This document shows, piece by piece, positions 38,610 to 48,414 of a DNA stretch of 64,000 bases. The notes beneath the pieces were generated by a model. The model saw only the letters and a program-made list of their open reading frames with translations. It was not told the origin of the DNA and searched no databases. The stretch comes from Bosea beijingensis (GTDB taxonomy: Bacteria > Pseudomonadota > Alphaproteobacteria > Rhizobiales > Beijerinckiaceae). The first letter of the stretch is position 1; each line of letters begins with the position of its first letter. A program made the translations under genes and the position numbers. The DNA lies in assembly GCF_030758975.1 (NCBI RefSeq), contig NZ_CP132359.1, forward strand, positions 5,362,113 to 5,426,112, written 5' to 3'.

Positions 38610-38827
38610 GACGCGGACCGGAAGACGCCCCGCCGGCATCGCTATCGGCCAGCGTGACGGCCCTGCGCTTCCGGCCGGATCACTCCGCATCCGATCAGGC
38701 GCCTGGACGCAACCCGGCCTTTGCTTCGGCTTCTGAAACCCCGCTCACCATAAAGCCGGACATCGGCGCGCCTCGCAGGACAGCCCGGCTGCATCGAAGT
38801 CACGGCCGGTATGTTCTTGTTTTGTTC

Positions 38828-38869
38828 TTGACAACGCCCTGCTTCTGATATAGGAATTATATCCTAATT
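38828..38869 (+). promoter_or_regulatory. Candidate promoter/operator of the spike genes
   Basis: TTGACA at 38828 is followed after 15 bases by TATAGG. The -10 region overlaps an inverted repeat TAGGA, six bases, TCCTA. The block is AT-rich within GC-rich surroundings and ends just before the AGGAG ribosome site of the next gene. Confidence 0.4.
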
Positions 38870-38879
38870 CAGGAGTTCC

Positions 38880-39146
38880 ATGATGCCAGACGTCTTTTCG
38901 AACCAGAGCCCGGGCCTTTCGTCGCCGCTGATCGGCGGATTTGCGATCACGCCGAACGATAGCACCGACCTGCCCTTCACCACACGCCAGCTTCGCATCA
39001 CCGGGGCCGCCGGCACGATCGCCGTGACCTGGCCCGGCGGGGCCGAGACCGTCGAGCCCGTTCTGGCAGGAGAAACCCTGGACTGGCGCATCGTGCGGAT
39101 CAAGGCGACCGGCACCACCGCGACCGGCGTGCGGGGGTATTACTGA
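38880..39146 (+). CDS. Spike base protein, RCAP_rcc01079 (GhsA) family
   Basis: 88 residues. The pattern SPGLSSPLIGGFAITPNDSTDLP split into SPGL..GFAITP.D..DLP, followed by a short beta domain and the end RVRIKATGTTATGV-like (IKATGTTATGVRG), matches the family of the head-spike base protein of the Rhodobacter gene transfer agent. AGGAG lies five bases before ATG 38880. Its stop overlaps the next start by one base (TGATG), so the pair is coupled. Unexpected inside a polysaccharide locus. Confidence 0.75.
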   Translation: MMPDVFSNQSPGLSSPLIGGFAITPNDSTDLPFTTRQLRITGAAGTIAVTWPGGAETVEPVLAGETLDWRIVRIKATGTTATGVRGYY

Positions 39147-41266
39147 TGCCTACGGTCGGAACAGGCATCGGCCGCCGCCACCGTCCCGGCACACCCGCTC
39201 CTGCGGGACCCGCCTCCGATCCTGCGATCACCAGCGCGCGCGCCGATAGTTGGTCGGTTGCCTATACCGCCCCGCCCACGATGGACCCGGCCGGCTCACC
39301 GCGCTACCTGGCGCTATCCCGCGCGGGCTACAGTTCGGCGGGCGCTGCGACGAGCCATGTCGAGCCCCTGATCCTGACCAAGCGCGTGCGCCAGCCCTAT
39401 CCGGCGCAGGCCAGTCTCGACGCCAGCCGGGTGGCGCTCTCGGATTATGTCTACGCGACCGATACGATCCTCGGCGGGGCGGCGAATGCCGCCGTCGAGG
39501 TCTCGCCCAAACCCATCGCCAACTGGGCGCTGCCGGACCACCGTGTCGTCGGCAACAGTCTGCGGCTGGAACTGGTCGCCGCCCATCGCAATGCCCGCTC
39601 GCGCAGCCAGATCGCGTTCGTCGAGTTTCGCGCGACGGACGGCACAGCGACAGTGACCCAGATCGTCAGCACGCCGTCGGTATTCGGCCATCCCGGCGAT
39701 CTCAACGCGGTCGTCGGCTATGCCTGCAATCTGGACATCTCCTCTCTGTCGGCGGGGCCGATCACGGCCAATGCACGGGTATGTCCATGGATCGGCGGCA
39801 CGGCTTCGGTGCTCAACTCCGCCGACCAGTCCGCCCTGCGCGAATTCCGCCCGCAGAGCTTCCTCAAGAACGTCGCGCTCGCCGCCAACCCGCTCTTCGT
39901 CTACGTCAACGCGACAACCGGCAACGATACGAGTGGTGCGGTCTCGACCAATGCTGCGACGGCAGAGGCCTCGCCCTGCGCGACCGCGGCAGGAGCGATC
40001 AACCGCGCCATCGCCGTGAATGGCGCCATGGACGGCGTCGAGATCCGGTTCATGGCCGGAACGCATGTCCTGACCACGTCTGGCGTCATCATCACGACGC
40101 GGCCGCAGACGACGGGCGAGTGCATCTTCACGCGCGACCCCAACGCGACCCGCGCGGGGGTTATCCTTCAGTTCGGCACGACGGCGATGCGCCCGCGCCT
40201 CGGCGCGGCCGGCGGCTGGCTGCGGATCAAAGGCGTGACAATCGACCGGACGGGCACGTCCACTTTCTTTGGCGAGGCCTCGTCGCGCCTGCGCGTGATC
40301 GTCGAGGATTTCGCCTTCGCCAACAATTCGCAGAACGCCACGATCTTCTCGAATAGCGATGTCGGCTGGATCGGCGGCTCCTTCACCGGACTGACCGGCA
40401 ACAGCATCCTCGGCCCGACATCGGCTGGGGACCATCTGCTGATGCGCGGTGTTTCAGGCGATCTGAACGGTGGGGCCTTGCAGCTCTGGACGATTCTGGG
40501 CTGCAATATCGAACGACCCGCTCAAATCAACTCCGGCACGAAATCGGCCTCCGGCGCCATCCTCGCCTTCAACAGGATCCAGGGCCCGACCAGCACGACC
40601 TGCATCGGGCTCGCCTCGACGTCGGACGTGGTCGGCTGCGCGATCCTGCAGAACGTCCTGGAATGGACGAGCGCCGCGACCGGGCACTTCGTCGGCATCT
40701 CGAATGACGGCCAGGCCGGCAACAGCACGCATCTCGTCATGCACCACAACACGATCGCGGGCTTCTGGAACAGCGGACGCTGCAACCTGCTCTATGACGA
40801 AGGCCCGACCGCGCGATCGAACAAGCTCTACTCCTTCGTCGGGAACATCCATGTCGCGATCAATACGAAGGGCGATGTCTTCCGTGGTGCGAATGAAGCC
40901 GGCGCGGATGCGGCCTCGCGCACGGGGAACTGGGCCTATCTCTACGGCGTCGGCTGCCGGGGCGAGTTCTCGCAATTCATCGACGCGAACAATGGCGGCC
41001 TCGGCACGTCCTTCGCGCAGGACTATCCGGGCCTCGATGCCATTATCGGGACGAGCAACAGCACCCGCAACAACCCGCTGTTCACGAACGACCAGGCGAC
41101 CACGAGCGGCCCCACGGCAGGTTCCGGGGGCGGCGACTACAGCCTCCAGGCCGGATCGCCCGCGATCGGCCGCGTCAAGGCCCCCGTGCTGGCCTTCGAT
41201 CTCGCAGGCCAGGCCCGCAGCGCCACGGCTTCAGCGGCTGGTGCTTACGAGAGGCTGATACCCTGA
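39146..41266 (+). CDS. Beta-helix spike/fibre-like protein
   Basis: 706 residues. An N-terminal segment of about 240 residues (beta-rich, no signal peptide) leads into a right-handed beta-helix from about residue 250 to 680, with FVYVNATTGNDTSG at the entry as in many pectate-lyase-like folds, and an end AGSPAIGR...GAYERL typical of such proteins. Coupled to the spike base gene, it is probably the distal spike protein (GhsB-like) that binds or degrades capsule. It could instead be a secreted polysaccharide enzyme. Confidence 0.7.
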   Translation: MPTVGTGIGRRHRPGTPAPAGPASDPAITSARADSWSVAYTAPPTMDPAGSPRYLALSRAGYSSAGAATSHVEPLILTKRVRQPYPAQASLDASRVALSDYVYATDTILGGAANAAVEVSPKPIANWALPDHRVVGNSLRLELVAAHRNARSRSQIAFVEFRATDGTATVTQIVSTPSVFGHPGDLNAVVGYACNLDISSLSAGPITANARVCPWIGGTASVLNSADQSALREFRPQSFLKNVALAANPLFVYVNATTGNDTSGAVSTNAATAEASPCATAAGAINRAIAVNGAMDGVEIRFMAGTHVLTTSGVIITTRPQTTGECIFTRDPNATRAGVILQFGTTAMRPRLGAAGGWLRIKGVTIDRTGTSTFFGEASSRLRVIVEDFAFANNSQNATIFSNSDVGWIGGSFTGLTGNSILGPTSAGDHLLMRGVSGDLNGGALQLWTILGCNIERPAQINSGTKSASGAILAFNRIQGPTSTTCIGLASTSDVVGCAILQNVLEWTSAATGHFVGISNDGQAGNSTHLVMHHNTIAGFWNSGRCNLLYDEGPTARSNKLYSFVGNIHVAINTKGDVFRGANEAGADAASRTGNWAYLYGVGCRGEFSQFIDANNGGLGTSFAQDYPGLDAIIGTSNSTRNNPLFTNDQATTSGPTAGSGGGDYSLQAGSPAIGRVKAPVLAFDLAGQARSATASAAGAYERLIP

Positions 41267-41402
41267 CCCGAGCCGCCGGCTTCCGAATTGAGGCACGTCC
41301 GGGCTTGCGGTCCACGCGCAAACCCTGGTCCGGACGGAGCATCGATGTCGGCAAACCATCCCCTTGGGTCGGGGTTATCTCCATGCCTGGCCATGCCGCA
41401 GC

Positions 41403-42866
41403 TCAGTAGGCGGTTCGCTGCCCCAGGACGACCAGGCCGGTCCGGAGAATGATCATGATATCCAGCCAGATCGACCAGTTGTCGATATACCAGATGTCCT
41501 TCTCGATGCGCGCCTTCATGTTCTCGACATGCGGCGTCTCGCCTCGCAATCCCTTGACCTGCGCCCAGCCGGTGATGCCCGGCTTGGCGTGATGGCGGAA
41601 GGCGTAATCCTCGATCAGTTGCGAATAGTAGTCATCATGGGCGACCGCGTGCGGACGCGGTCCCACAATCGACATATGGCCCGCAAGCACGTTCCAGAGC
41701 TGCGGCAGCTCGTCGATGCTCGTGCGGCGCAGCAACCGACCAACGCGCGTGACGCGCGCGTCGCCCCGCTTGGCCTGAACTATGACCCCGCCATCGTCCT
41801 GAACCGCCATCGAGCGCAGCTTCAGGATCAGGAAGGGCTTGCCGCCGAAGCCACGCCGCGCCTGCTTGAACAGGACCGGACCGGGGCTGTCGAGCCTCAC
41901 GGCCAGTGCCGCGATCAGGAAAAGCGGGCTGAGCAGGAGCAGCCCGGTCAACGATACCGCGATGTCGAGGCTGCGCTTGAGAAAGCGCTCGGTGAGCGAT
42001 AGCGGCGCGCGCTGATACTCCGCCAGGATCAGCGAGCCGACCTTCTTCAACGGGCGCGTCAGGACCTTGCGCGTCACCGGATCCAGCGCAAACCGGACGG
42101 GCACCGGCACGACCCGCAGCCGCTCGACCACCGCGTCGAGATGCGACAAGGCGTCATGACCGGCCAGCAGGATGACCTCGTCGAGCTGGCCGAGCCTGAA
42201 CCGTTCATCGACGAAGGCGATGAGCTGATCGATCCGGCCATCGGACGGCCCGATCGACATCACCTGCGACCCGACCGGCCGCAAGCCGCTATTGCGGAGC
42301 TCGCGCATGCGCGCGAGGTCGGCCGTGTTGCCGGCATCGAGATCCTCCCCGATCCGCACGACCAGCACATTCGTGGTGAAGGCGACATTATTCTCCATCG
42401 CCTGACGGACGAGTCGCGGCCAGAACACGCGGATGAACGTGATTCCCACCGCTCCCCCGGCGGCATGGAGGATGATCGTCGCACGCGAGTATTGGGCACT
42501 TATCTTGAACAAGAAGGCGCATAGCACGATGAACGCCAAAGTCAGCGCCCAGATCTTCATCGCCGACGTGATGCTGGCACGGCGATCGGCATGCGTCTTC
42601 GGCTCGTAACCGCCGGTCAAATAGGACAACGTGACAAACAGCACCGCGGTCATCAACGCGACACTCAGGAAGTCAACGTCGAGAACCTTTCTGCCTGACC
42701 GAATAAAATTCTGGTAGATCCAGGTGGCACAGCCGCCGACCATCATGATCGCGAGGGCGTCGGCAAGGGCCGCCACAGGCTGCAGAGCACCATACCCTAA
42801 CGAGAATCTGGATATGCCCCGCCTAACACCCTCGGCCGAATGCTCACCGACACCAACAGGCAGCAT
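41403..42866 (-). CDS. Polyprenyl glycosylphosphotransferase (initiating enzyme)
   Basis: 487 residues from ATG 42866, which has GAGGG upstream. About four N-terminal membrane helices, a CoA-binding-like cytoplasmic domain, one more helix ([22 protein letters not shown] split) and the catalytic Bac_transf domain with [29 protein letters not shown] and [10 protein letters not shown]. It transfers a hexose-1-phosphate to undecaprenyl phosphate, the first step of repeat-unit synthesis, as in WbaP/PssY enzymes. Confidence 0.93.
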   Translation of the reverse strand: MLPVGVGEHSAEGVRRGISRFSLGYGALQPVAALADALAIMMVGGCATWIYQNFIRSGRKVLDVDFLSVALMTAVLFVTLSYLTGGYEPKTHADRRASITSAMKIWALTLAFIVLCAFLFKISAQYSRATIILHAAGGAVGITFIRVFWPRLVRQAMENNVAFTTNVLVVRIGEDLDAGNTADLARMRELRNSGLRPVGSQVMSIGPSDGRIDQLIAFVDERFRLGQLDEVILLAGHDALSHLDAVVERLRVVPVPVRFALDPVTRKVLTRPLKKVGSLILAEYQRAPLSLTERFLKRSLDIAVSLTGLLLLSPLFLIAALAVRLDSPGPVLFKQARRGFGGKPFLILKLRSMAVQDDGGVIVQAKRGDARVTRVGRLLRRTSIDELPQLWNVLAGHMSIVGPRPHAVAHDDYYSQLIEDYAFRHHAKPGITGWAQVKGLRGETPHVENMKARIEKDIWYIDNWSIWLDIMIILRTGLVVLGQRTAY

Positions 42867-43113
42867 CCCGCCAACCCTCGTATACCACACACTAACATGG
42901 TTACTGGAACCTTAACTATTAATACAAGCAAAGCAAGCCTTTTCTCGCGTGAATCCGAAGTTCGCTGGCGTGCAGAACAGCCGCCATGATAGAAGCACGA
43001 TCATAAGGCATAACGGCATCGAAGAGATGACGTTGCGTTCTTTGAGGCATTAACGCCGTCGCGCAAGCACAACCTTACGTAGCGACGCAGTCTATCCCAA
43101 TCAGGAGCAGCGC

Positions 43114-43492
43114 ATGAAGATCGTAATGGTTGGGTCTGGCTATGTTGGCTTGGTCTCCGGGGCTTGCTTTGCGGATTTCGGGCATGACGTGGTGTGCGTC
43201 GACAAGGTGGAGAGCAAGGTCGCGGCGCTGAAGCGCGGCGAGATCCCGATCTTCGAGCCCGGCCTGTCGGAACTGGTGCGCAGCAACGCGGCGGCGGGGC
43301 GCCTGTCCTTCACCACCGATCTCGCCGGGCCCGTCGCGGACGCGGATGCGGTGTTCATCGCGGTCGGCACGCCCTCGCGCCGCGGCGACGGCTTCGCGGA
43401 CCTGTCCTATGTCTATGCCGCGACCCGCGAGATCGCCGGGGCGATCCGCGGCTATACCGTGATCGTGACCAAGTCGACGGTTCCGGTCGGCA
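43114..43492 (+). pseudogene. ugd: UDP-glucose 6-dehydrogenase, truncated after about 126 codons
   Basis: The frame begins MKIVMVGSGYVGLVSGACFADFGHDV, here given as its GSGYVGLVSG NAD-binding motif, and continues with IFEPGLSELV and VTKSTVPVGT, all diagnostic of UDP-glucose/GDP-mannose dehydrogenases. After the codons for VPVGT the homology changes in mid-gene to exonuclease III in another frame. The catalytic Cys domain is gone. The intact gene would have supplied UDP-glucuronate for the polysaccharide. Confidence 0.9.
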
Positions 43493-43948
43493 CCCAATGG
43501 GAATCCCGCCCCCGGCCCCAAATTCGAATACAACCTCCGCTGGTTCGACCGGCTACTAAGCCATGCAGACGAGCTTCTCTCGTACGGTGTGCCGATCGCG
43601 CTCGTAGGCGATTTTAATGTCATGCCGACGGAACTCGACGTTTACGCACCCGAGCGATGGCGAGATGACGCCCTCTTTCGTCCAGAGGTCAGAAACGCCT
43701 TTGCCGACCTGGTCAATCAGGGTTGGACGGACGCCGTCAGGCACCTTCACCCGAGAGAGCGCATCTACACGTTCTGGAAGTACTGGCGGAACTCGTTCGA
43801 ACGTGACGCCGGCCTTCGCCTCGACCACCTCCTGCTTAGCCCTACCCTGGCGCCGCTGTTGAAATCCGCGGAGGTCCGACGGTCGCCGCGAGGCTGGGAG
43901 CACACGAGCGACCACGCGCCGGTGATGGTCGAGCTTCTGCCGGCATAG
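43493..43948 (+). pseudogene. xthA: Exodeoxyribonuclease III, 3' fragment
   Basis: About 150 codons of the C-terminal half: NGNPAPGPKFEYNLRW, then LVGDFNVMPTELDVY (catalytic GDFN), ERDAGLRLDHLLLSP and SDHAPVMVEL, all in the normal ExoIII order. The N-terminal half including the catalytic Glu is absent, replaced by the ugd fragment. No start or ribosome site of its own; a 119-codon frame from ATG 43589 would not make an active nuclease. Confidence 0.88.
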
Positions 43949-44181
43949 CGGAGGGAGTCTCCGCCCAGGCAGTCTCGGGTCTGAGGGAGGAAGCATCGAC
44001 GTTCGTGCCTGCCACAACGCCAACAGGAAACTAGCGGAGCTGTACAAAGCCGATGCCCGGGGAACTCGACCGGCACGACTATCGTTCGTGGGCAGCGTGG
44101 CCCCTTCAGTGTCGCGCCTGAAAACCGCGTGGGAGGGGATCGGCAGGTGAGCTGGTCCCCTTTCCGGCTTGCCCTCGGCCG

Positions 44182-44604
44182 CTAGTTTATTATTTGGGCT
44201 CGTTTATCCGAGAGAAGCGCAGTTAGTCGCTCTTTCCAGGCCTGCATCGCTTCGGGCGTCATACGGGTCCACTCTGCAACTTCTCCAATTACCTTTAGCG
44301 GTGCGCTGCTTCGATATGACCGCGTCGGGTTTCCGGGGAATTTCTTGTCGGTCACGTTCGGGTCGTTCTCGAAAGCGCCAGTCGGCTCTACTACATAGAC
44401 CCGCGGAATCGCGCGACCTCCATTGAGCTCGGCTGCGATTTCCGCGGCAAGTCCGGCACCATCGACTAGTGCCGTGAAATAGATGTGGTTCATGATCACT
44501 TCGGGGCGATAATTCGAGCGGTATCCTGCGACGAGCAAATCGCCGCCGCGCAAGGCTGCGACGGTACCGTGAAAAAACGGCCCTTCGTCTGCTATATCGA
44601 GCAT
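44182..44604 (-). CDS. arr: NAD(+)-rifampin ADP-ribosyltransferase (Arr)
   Basis: 140 residues from ATG 44604, the normal Arr size; an upstream in-frame ATG adds 19 residues without similarity. Conserved blocks are present: FFHGT with the His, RSNYRPEVIMNHIYFTAL with the Tyr, and DPNVTDKKFPGNPTRSYRS. Arr inactivates rifamycins by attaching ADP-ribose from NAD. It lies in a rearranged region flanked by gene fragments and IS elements, which suggests acquisition by transfer. Confidence 0.92.
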   Translation of the reverse strand: MLDIADEGPFFHGTVAALRGGDLLVAGYRSNYRPEVIMNHIYFTALVDGAGLAAEIAAELNGGRAIPRVYVVEPTGAFENDPNVTDKKFPGNPTRSYRSSAPLKVIGEVAEWTRMTPEAMQAWKERLTALLSDKRAQIIN

Positions 44605-44791
44605 CGTTACCCCATTAGCACTTCCTTGTTGCACTAAGGCTCCAACTGCCCAGGTGTTCACTGGACCGGCTGATATCTAGCCCGGCCCGCTGCCGCCTGG
44701 CTTTTGCGGCATCGCCCCCAGCTCGAAAGAAAGCGGCCATGGTCCGAAATCATCTGAATGATCGTCGGCTTCTTAGGCAGGACATAATACG

Positions 44792-45031
44792 TCAGCTGGC
44801 GCAGCGAGTGAGCATCTTCCCGCCGGGCGTCGCAAAAAAGCACTCGTCCTCATAGTGCAATGGCGTGCCATCTTCGAGTGAATAGGACACGGTCGAGAGG
44901 CCGGGCTTGTTCTGCCAAACGATGACCGCGAAACGATTGCCATCCTCGTCCTGGCACTGCTCTCGGTAGAGCTCTCGTCTGGCGGTCTGCGGACGACGCG
45001 GGACCGGCTGGGTATCCTGTAGAGCCACCAT
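44792..45031 (-). CDS. Small hypothetical protein
   Basis: 79 residues; GAGG lies seven bases before ATG 45031. The C-terminal two thirds read as a beta-rich small domain (FAVIVWQNKPGLSTVSYSLEDGTPLHY), suggesting a folded protein, but no family is recognised. It lies between arr and the IS3 element, on the same strand as arr, 187 bp upstream of it. Confidence 0.5.
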   Translation of the reverse strand: MVALQDTQPVPRRPQTARRELYREQCQDEDGNRFAVIVWQNKPGLSTVSYSLEDGTPLHYEDECFFATPGGKMLTRCAS

Positions 45032-45210
45032 GGGAACACCTCACGCAGCGCACTGACGCCGGTGTAACAGCGTGTCGTATCATGAGTTCCTGTGTTTCGG
45101 CGTGCAAGTTTGACCCCTTGAGGCGGGGGATCTGGAGTGCGCCCCTTGAGGCGGACAGTGTGACGATAGGGAATTGACCGGGGAGCCGGGCTTTCGAAGG
45201 ATGAAAGCCC

Positions 45211-45561
45211 ATGGCCCGACACCGCACCCACAGCATCGAGTTCAAGCGCCAGGTGGCGCAGGATTACCTGGCTGGCGAGACGCTCCACAGCCTCGCCCGT
45301 CGACATGACCTGTCGCGCAACCTGATCCGCATCTGGATTCAGAAGTTCGAGGGTGGCGCCTTCGACGACGAGGCCGTCGCCGTCGATACGATCGAAGCCT
45401 ATGAGGCGCGCATCGCCGCGCTGGAGCGGCTTGTCGGCAGGCAGGCCCTGGAGATCGAGTTTCTAAAGGGGGCTCTGAAGCACGGACCGCGGCCGAGAAG
45501 CGCGACTACATCCGTCGTCACCGGCCCCGCGGCATCTCTGTCGCAGAAGGATGCCGGCTGA
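45211..45561 (+). CDS. IS3-family OrfA transposase subunit
   Basis: 116 residues. The N-terminal HTH ([18 protein letters not shown]: [18 protein letters not shown], then [18 protein letters not shown]) is followed by a leucine-zipper-like coiled coil ([22 protein letters not shown]). It ends where orfB begins, with one base of overlap; the fused OrfAB transposase would come from a programmed frameshift upstream of this point. Confidence 0.9.
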   Translation: MARHRTHSIEFKRQVAQDYLAGETLHSLARRHDLSRNLIRIWIQKFEGGAFDDEAVAVDTIEAYEARIAALERLVGRQALEIEFLKGALKHGPRPRSATTSVVTGPAASLSQKDAG

Positions 45562-46358
45562 TGGGGATCTCGCGCTCGACCTACTACGACAAGCCGGCCG
45601 TGAGCATCGACGACACCGCACTCGTCGAGACGATGGCGGCGATCTCCGAGAGTTTCGAGGCTTATGGCTATCGCCGGATGCAGGCAGCGCTGCGGCATCG
45701 TGGCCTGATCATCAATCACAAGAAGATCAGGCGATTGATGCGCGAGCACGGCCTCCAGCCTCGACGGCGTCGGCGCTACATCGCCACCACCGATGGCGAT
45801 CACGGTTTGCCGATCTTCCCGAACCTGGCGAGAGATATGGTCCCGGACGGGCCGAACCAGCTCTGGGTGGCCGACATCACCTACGTCGCGATCACCATCG
45901 GCTTCGTCTATGTCGCTGTCATCCTCGATGCCTGGTCGCGCAAGGTCGTCGGCTACGCCATCGGCCGCTCGATCGACGTCAGGCTGACGCTGGCCGCCCT
46001 GCGCACAGCCATTGAAAAGCGGGGACCGCCCCCCGGCTGTATCCACCACACGGACCGCGGCTCGCAATACGCGGCCGGGCGCTACCGGCACGCCCTCGCC
46101 GAACATGGTCTCGTCGGATCGATGGGGCGCCGCGGCAATCCATACGATAACGCCAAGGCCGAGAGCTTCATGAAAACGCTTAAGGTCGAGGCCGTCTATC
46201 CTATGGCCTACGAGACTTTCGACGATGTCGCAGCCGATCTTCCGCGCTTCATCGATCAGGTCTACAACACAAGCCGACTGCATTCCGCGCTCGGCTATCT
46301 CAGCCCGCAGCAGTTCGAGGATCAACACGCCCGGCTCCCGGTCAAAACCGCAGCCTGA
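45561..46358 (+). CDS. IS3-family OrfB transposase subunit
   Basis: 265 residues with the HTH_21 region ([21 protein letters not shown]) and the rve DDE domain: WVADITYV (Asp), [15 protein letters not shown] (Asp) and [14 protein letters not shown] (Glu). All catalytic residues are present, so the element may be active. Confidence 0.93.
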   Translation: MGISRSTYYDKPAVSIDDTALVETMAAISESFEAYGYRRMQAALRHRGLIINHKKIRRLMREHGLQPRRRRRYIATTDGDHGLPIFPNLARDMVPDGPNQLWVADITYVAITIGFVYVAVILDAWSRKVVGYAIGRSIDVRLTLAALRTAIEKRGPPPGCIHHTDRGSQYAAGRYRHALAEHGLVGSMGRRGNPYDNAKAESFMKTLKVEAVYPMAYETFDDVAADLPRFIDQVYNTSRLHSALGYLSPQQFEDQHARLPVKTAA

Positions 46359-46386
46359 TCCTGTCTACCTGCAGGGGCGCACTCCA

Positions 46387-48075
46387 ATCGGCGTCCAACT
46401 TTGGGTCTGACTCATTCTCGCTGCAGATAGGCGGTGATCTGGCGCTGTTTTCCAAAAGGAATCAGCGCGATGGATCAGGGAGTTCGGCCTTCCAAGCTTG
46501 TGCCGTCGGGTTTTGCCGTCATCCGGTCCGAGATCGACGGGGATCGCGCCGTCGTCAGCGTTCACGCTACGGCGCCTACGGGCACCTGCCCATCATGCGG
46601 ATGCTGCTCGCGTCGGGTCCAGAGCCGATACTGGCGACGGGCCTCCGATCTCCCGATTGCAGGCTTGCGTGTCGACCTCAGGGTTAGGGTCAGGCGCTTC
46701 TGGTGCGATGCCGTGCTGTGTGGCCGTCGCATCTTCGCGGAGCGATTTGGCGACGACGTGCTGGCTCCAATGTCGCGCCGGACGGGTCGCCTGGAGATGA
46801 TCGTGCACCAGCTGGGCCTGGTGCTTGGTGGCCGGCCGGCGGCGAGCTTCGCCGAGCGGCTGATGGTCCCTGTGAGCAACGATACGCTGCTACGCGTTGT
46901 CAGGCGCAAGGCGCAGCTACCATCGGACACATTGCTTGTGATCGGCATCGACGATTTCGCGTGGCGGCGCAACCACCGCTACGGCACGATCGTCTGCGAC
47001 CTCGAACGGCGGCGGACGGTAACGCTGCTGCCCGACAGGGAGCCCGCAACGTCAGAGGCATGGCTGCGGCGTCATTCGTCGATCACCATCGTCGCGCGCG
47101 ACCGCGGCGGCGGATATAGCGAAGCAGCGGCCAAGGCCTTGCCGGCCGCCGAACAGGTCGCCGACCGCTGGCATCTTATGGAGAACGCCAGTCGGGCGTT
47201 TCTGGACGCGGTGCGCAAATCCATGCGCCAGATCCGTTCCGTCATCGGCGCGACGGAGATCAATCCCGCGCTCCTAACGTCCGCCGAGCGCTTGCAATAT
47301 GAAGGGTATCAGCGCCGGGAAGAGACCAACGCTGCTGTCATGGCAATGTTTAGCGATGGCGTTCCGATCAAGCGGATCGTCAAGCGCACCGGCCTGGCGC
47401 GCGATACGGTGCGTCGCATCGTCCGCGGTCAGCGCTCCGACATGTTCCGAACGCGGCAGAGTTCGCTGGACGAAATGCTGCCGTGGCTCGAAGCGCAGTG
47501 GGACGCCGGTAAGCGCAATGCCGCAGAGCTCTGGCGCACGATGCGGGCGCGCGGGTTCCGCGGCAGCTTGAGAGTCGTGTCCGAATGGGCGACCCGCCGC
47601 CGGCGTGCCGAAAAGACCGATGCCGGTACACTCGCACGCATCCCTTCCGCCCGCACAATTGCTCGCTTCATGACGAACGGGCGCGACAAGCTTTCGAAAG
47701 CGGAGACGGTGCTCATTGCAGCCATCGAAACCGGATTGCCGCAGTTGGTGAAGGCCCGCGAGGTGATCGCGGATTTCCATCAGATGATCCGCACCAGGGG
47801 CGTCGCCGCCATGACATTGTGGATGGAGCGAGCCGCCGACAGCCTTGTGGCGTCATTCTGCAGCGGCGTCAGAAAGGACGAAGCGGCCGTCCGCGCCGCC
47901 ATCACCTCACCCTGGTCGAACGGGCAGACCGAAGGCCAGATCACGAAGCTGAAGCTCGTCAAACGCCAGATGTACGGACGCGGGAAGATCGACTTGCTTC
48001 AGGCGCGCCTCGTCGGTGCACGATGAGCCGCCTATCTGCAGCGAGATTGCGTCAGACCCAATATTGGACGCCGAT
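46387..48075 (+). mobile_element. ISL3-family insertion sequence
   Basis: About 1.69 kb. The left end ATCGGCGTCCAACTTTGG and the inverted right end ATCGGCGTCCAATATTGG continue as near-identical inverted repeats for more than 45 bp, ending in GCTGCAGATAGGCGG on both sides. No clear 8-bp target duplication was found, so the exact outer bases are uncertain. One transposase gene. Confidence 0.85.
46470..48026 (+). CDS. ISL3-family transposase
   Basis: 518 residues from ATG 46470, preceded by AAAGGA. The N-terminal zinc-finger-like CPSCGCCSRRVQSRY, the DDE_Tnp_ISL3 core VIGIDDFAWRRNHRYGTIVCDLE, DRWHLMENASRAF and the end SPWSNGQTEGQITKLKLVKRQMYGR (here split at its two motifs) are standard. The frame is intact. 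It also contains the extra HTH insertion (IKRIVKRTGLARDTVRRIV) of this subgroup. Confidence 0.92.
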   Translation: MDQGVRPSKLVPSGFAVIRSEIDGDRAVVSVHATAPTGTCPSCGCCSRRVQSRYWRRASDLPIAGLRVDLRVRVRRFWCDAVLCGRRIFAERFGDDVLAPMSRRTGRLEMIVHQLGLVLGGRPAASFAERLMVPVSNDTLLRVVRRKAQLPSDTLLVIGIDDFAWRRNHRYGTIVCDLERRRTVTLLPDREPATSEAWLRRHSSITIVARDRGGGYSEAAAKALPAAEQVADRWHLMENASRAFLDAVRKSMRQIRSVIGATEINPALLTSAERLQYEGYQRREETNAAVMAMFSDGVPIKRIVKRTGLARDTVRRIVRGQRSDMFRTRQSSLDEMLPWLEAQWDAGKRNAAELWRTMRARGFRGSLRVVSEWATRRRRAEKTDAGTLARIPSARTIARFMTNGRDKLSKAETVLIAAIETGLPQLVKAREVIADFHQMIRTRGVAAMTLWMERAADSLVASFCSGVRKDEAAVRAAITSPWSNGQTEGQITKLKLVKRQMYGRGKIDLLQARLVGAR

Positions 48076-48414
48076 CGGGGGGCAACATTGCGCGCCGTTT
48101 GACAGAGTTCCCGGCTGCTAGGCCTTTTATTCAGCACCCGCTCCAGCCTCAGCCCAGCCGGCATGCCGCCGCCTCACGCTTTTTCTTCAGCGTATTTTAA
48201 GCGGGATGAAGCGGGGTTTAGCAAGCTGCGGCCTTCGAGCCAGTCCATAAATTGGTCGGGGCGGATGGTGACGATCTGAAGAGCACATGAATTTGCGGAA
48301 TCGGCTGGAACATCAATCGAGCCGGGAGCTCTCGATGCGCGACGGCGCTCTTCCGCCTCGCGCGTCAGAACAACCTGGGGTGCCTGTCCGCGGGCGACAT
48401 CCTCCGATGACACG

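Larger units (their letters stand above)
45133..46386 (+). mobile_element. Complete IS3-family insertion sequence
   Basis: 1254 bp. The left end starts TGGAGTGCGCCCCT and the right end is its inverted match; both then share GACAG after seven divergent bases. A 3-bp target duplication ATC flanks it (45130-45132 and 46387-46389). It contains overlapping orfA and orfB. Removing it rejoins the left end of the ISL3 element, so it inserted there later. Confidence 0.92.
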
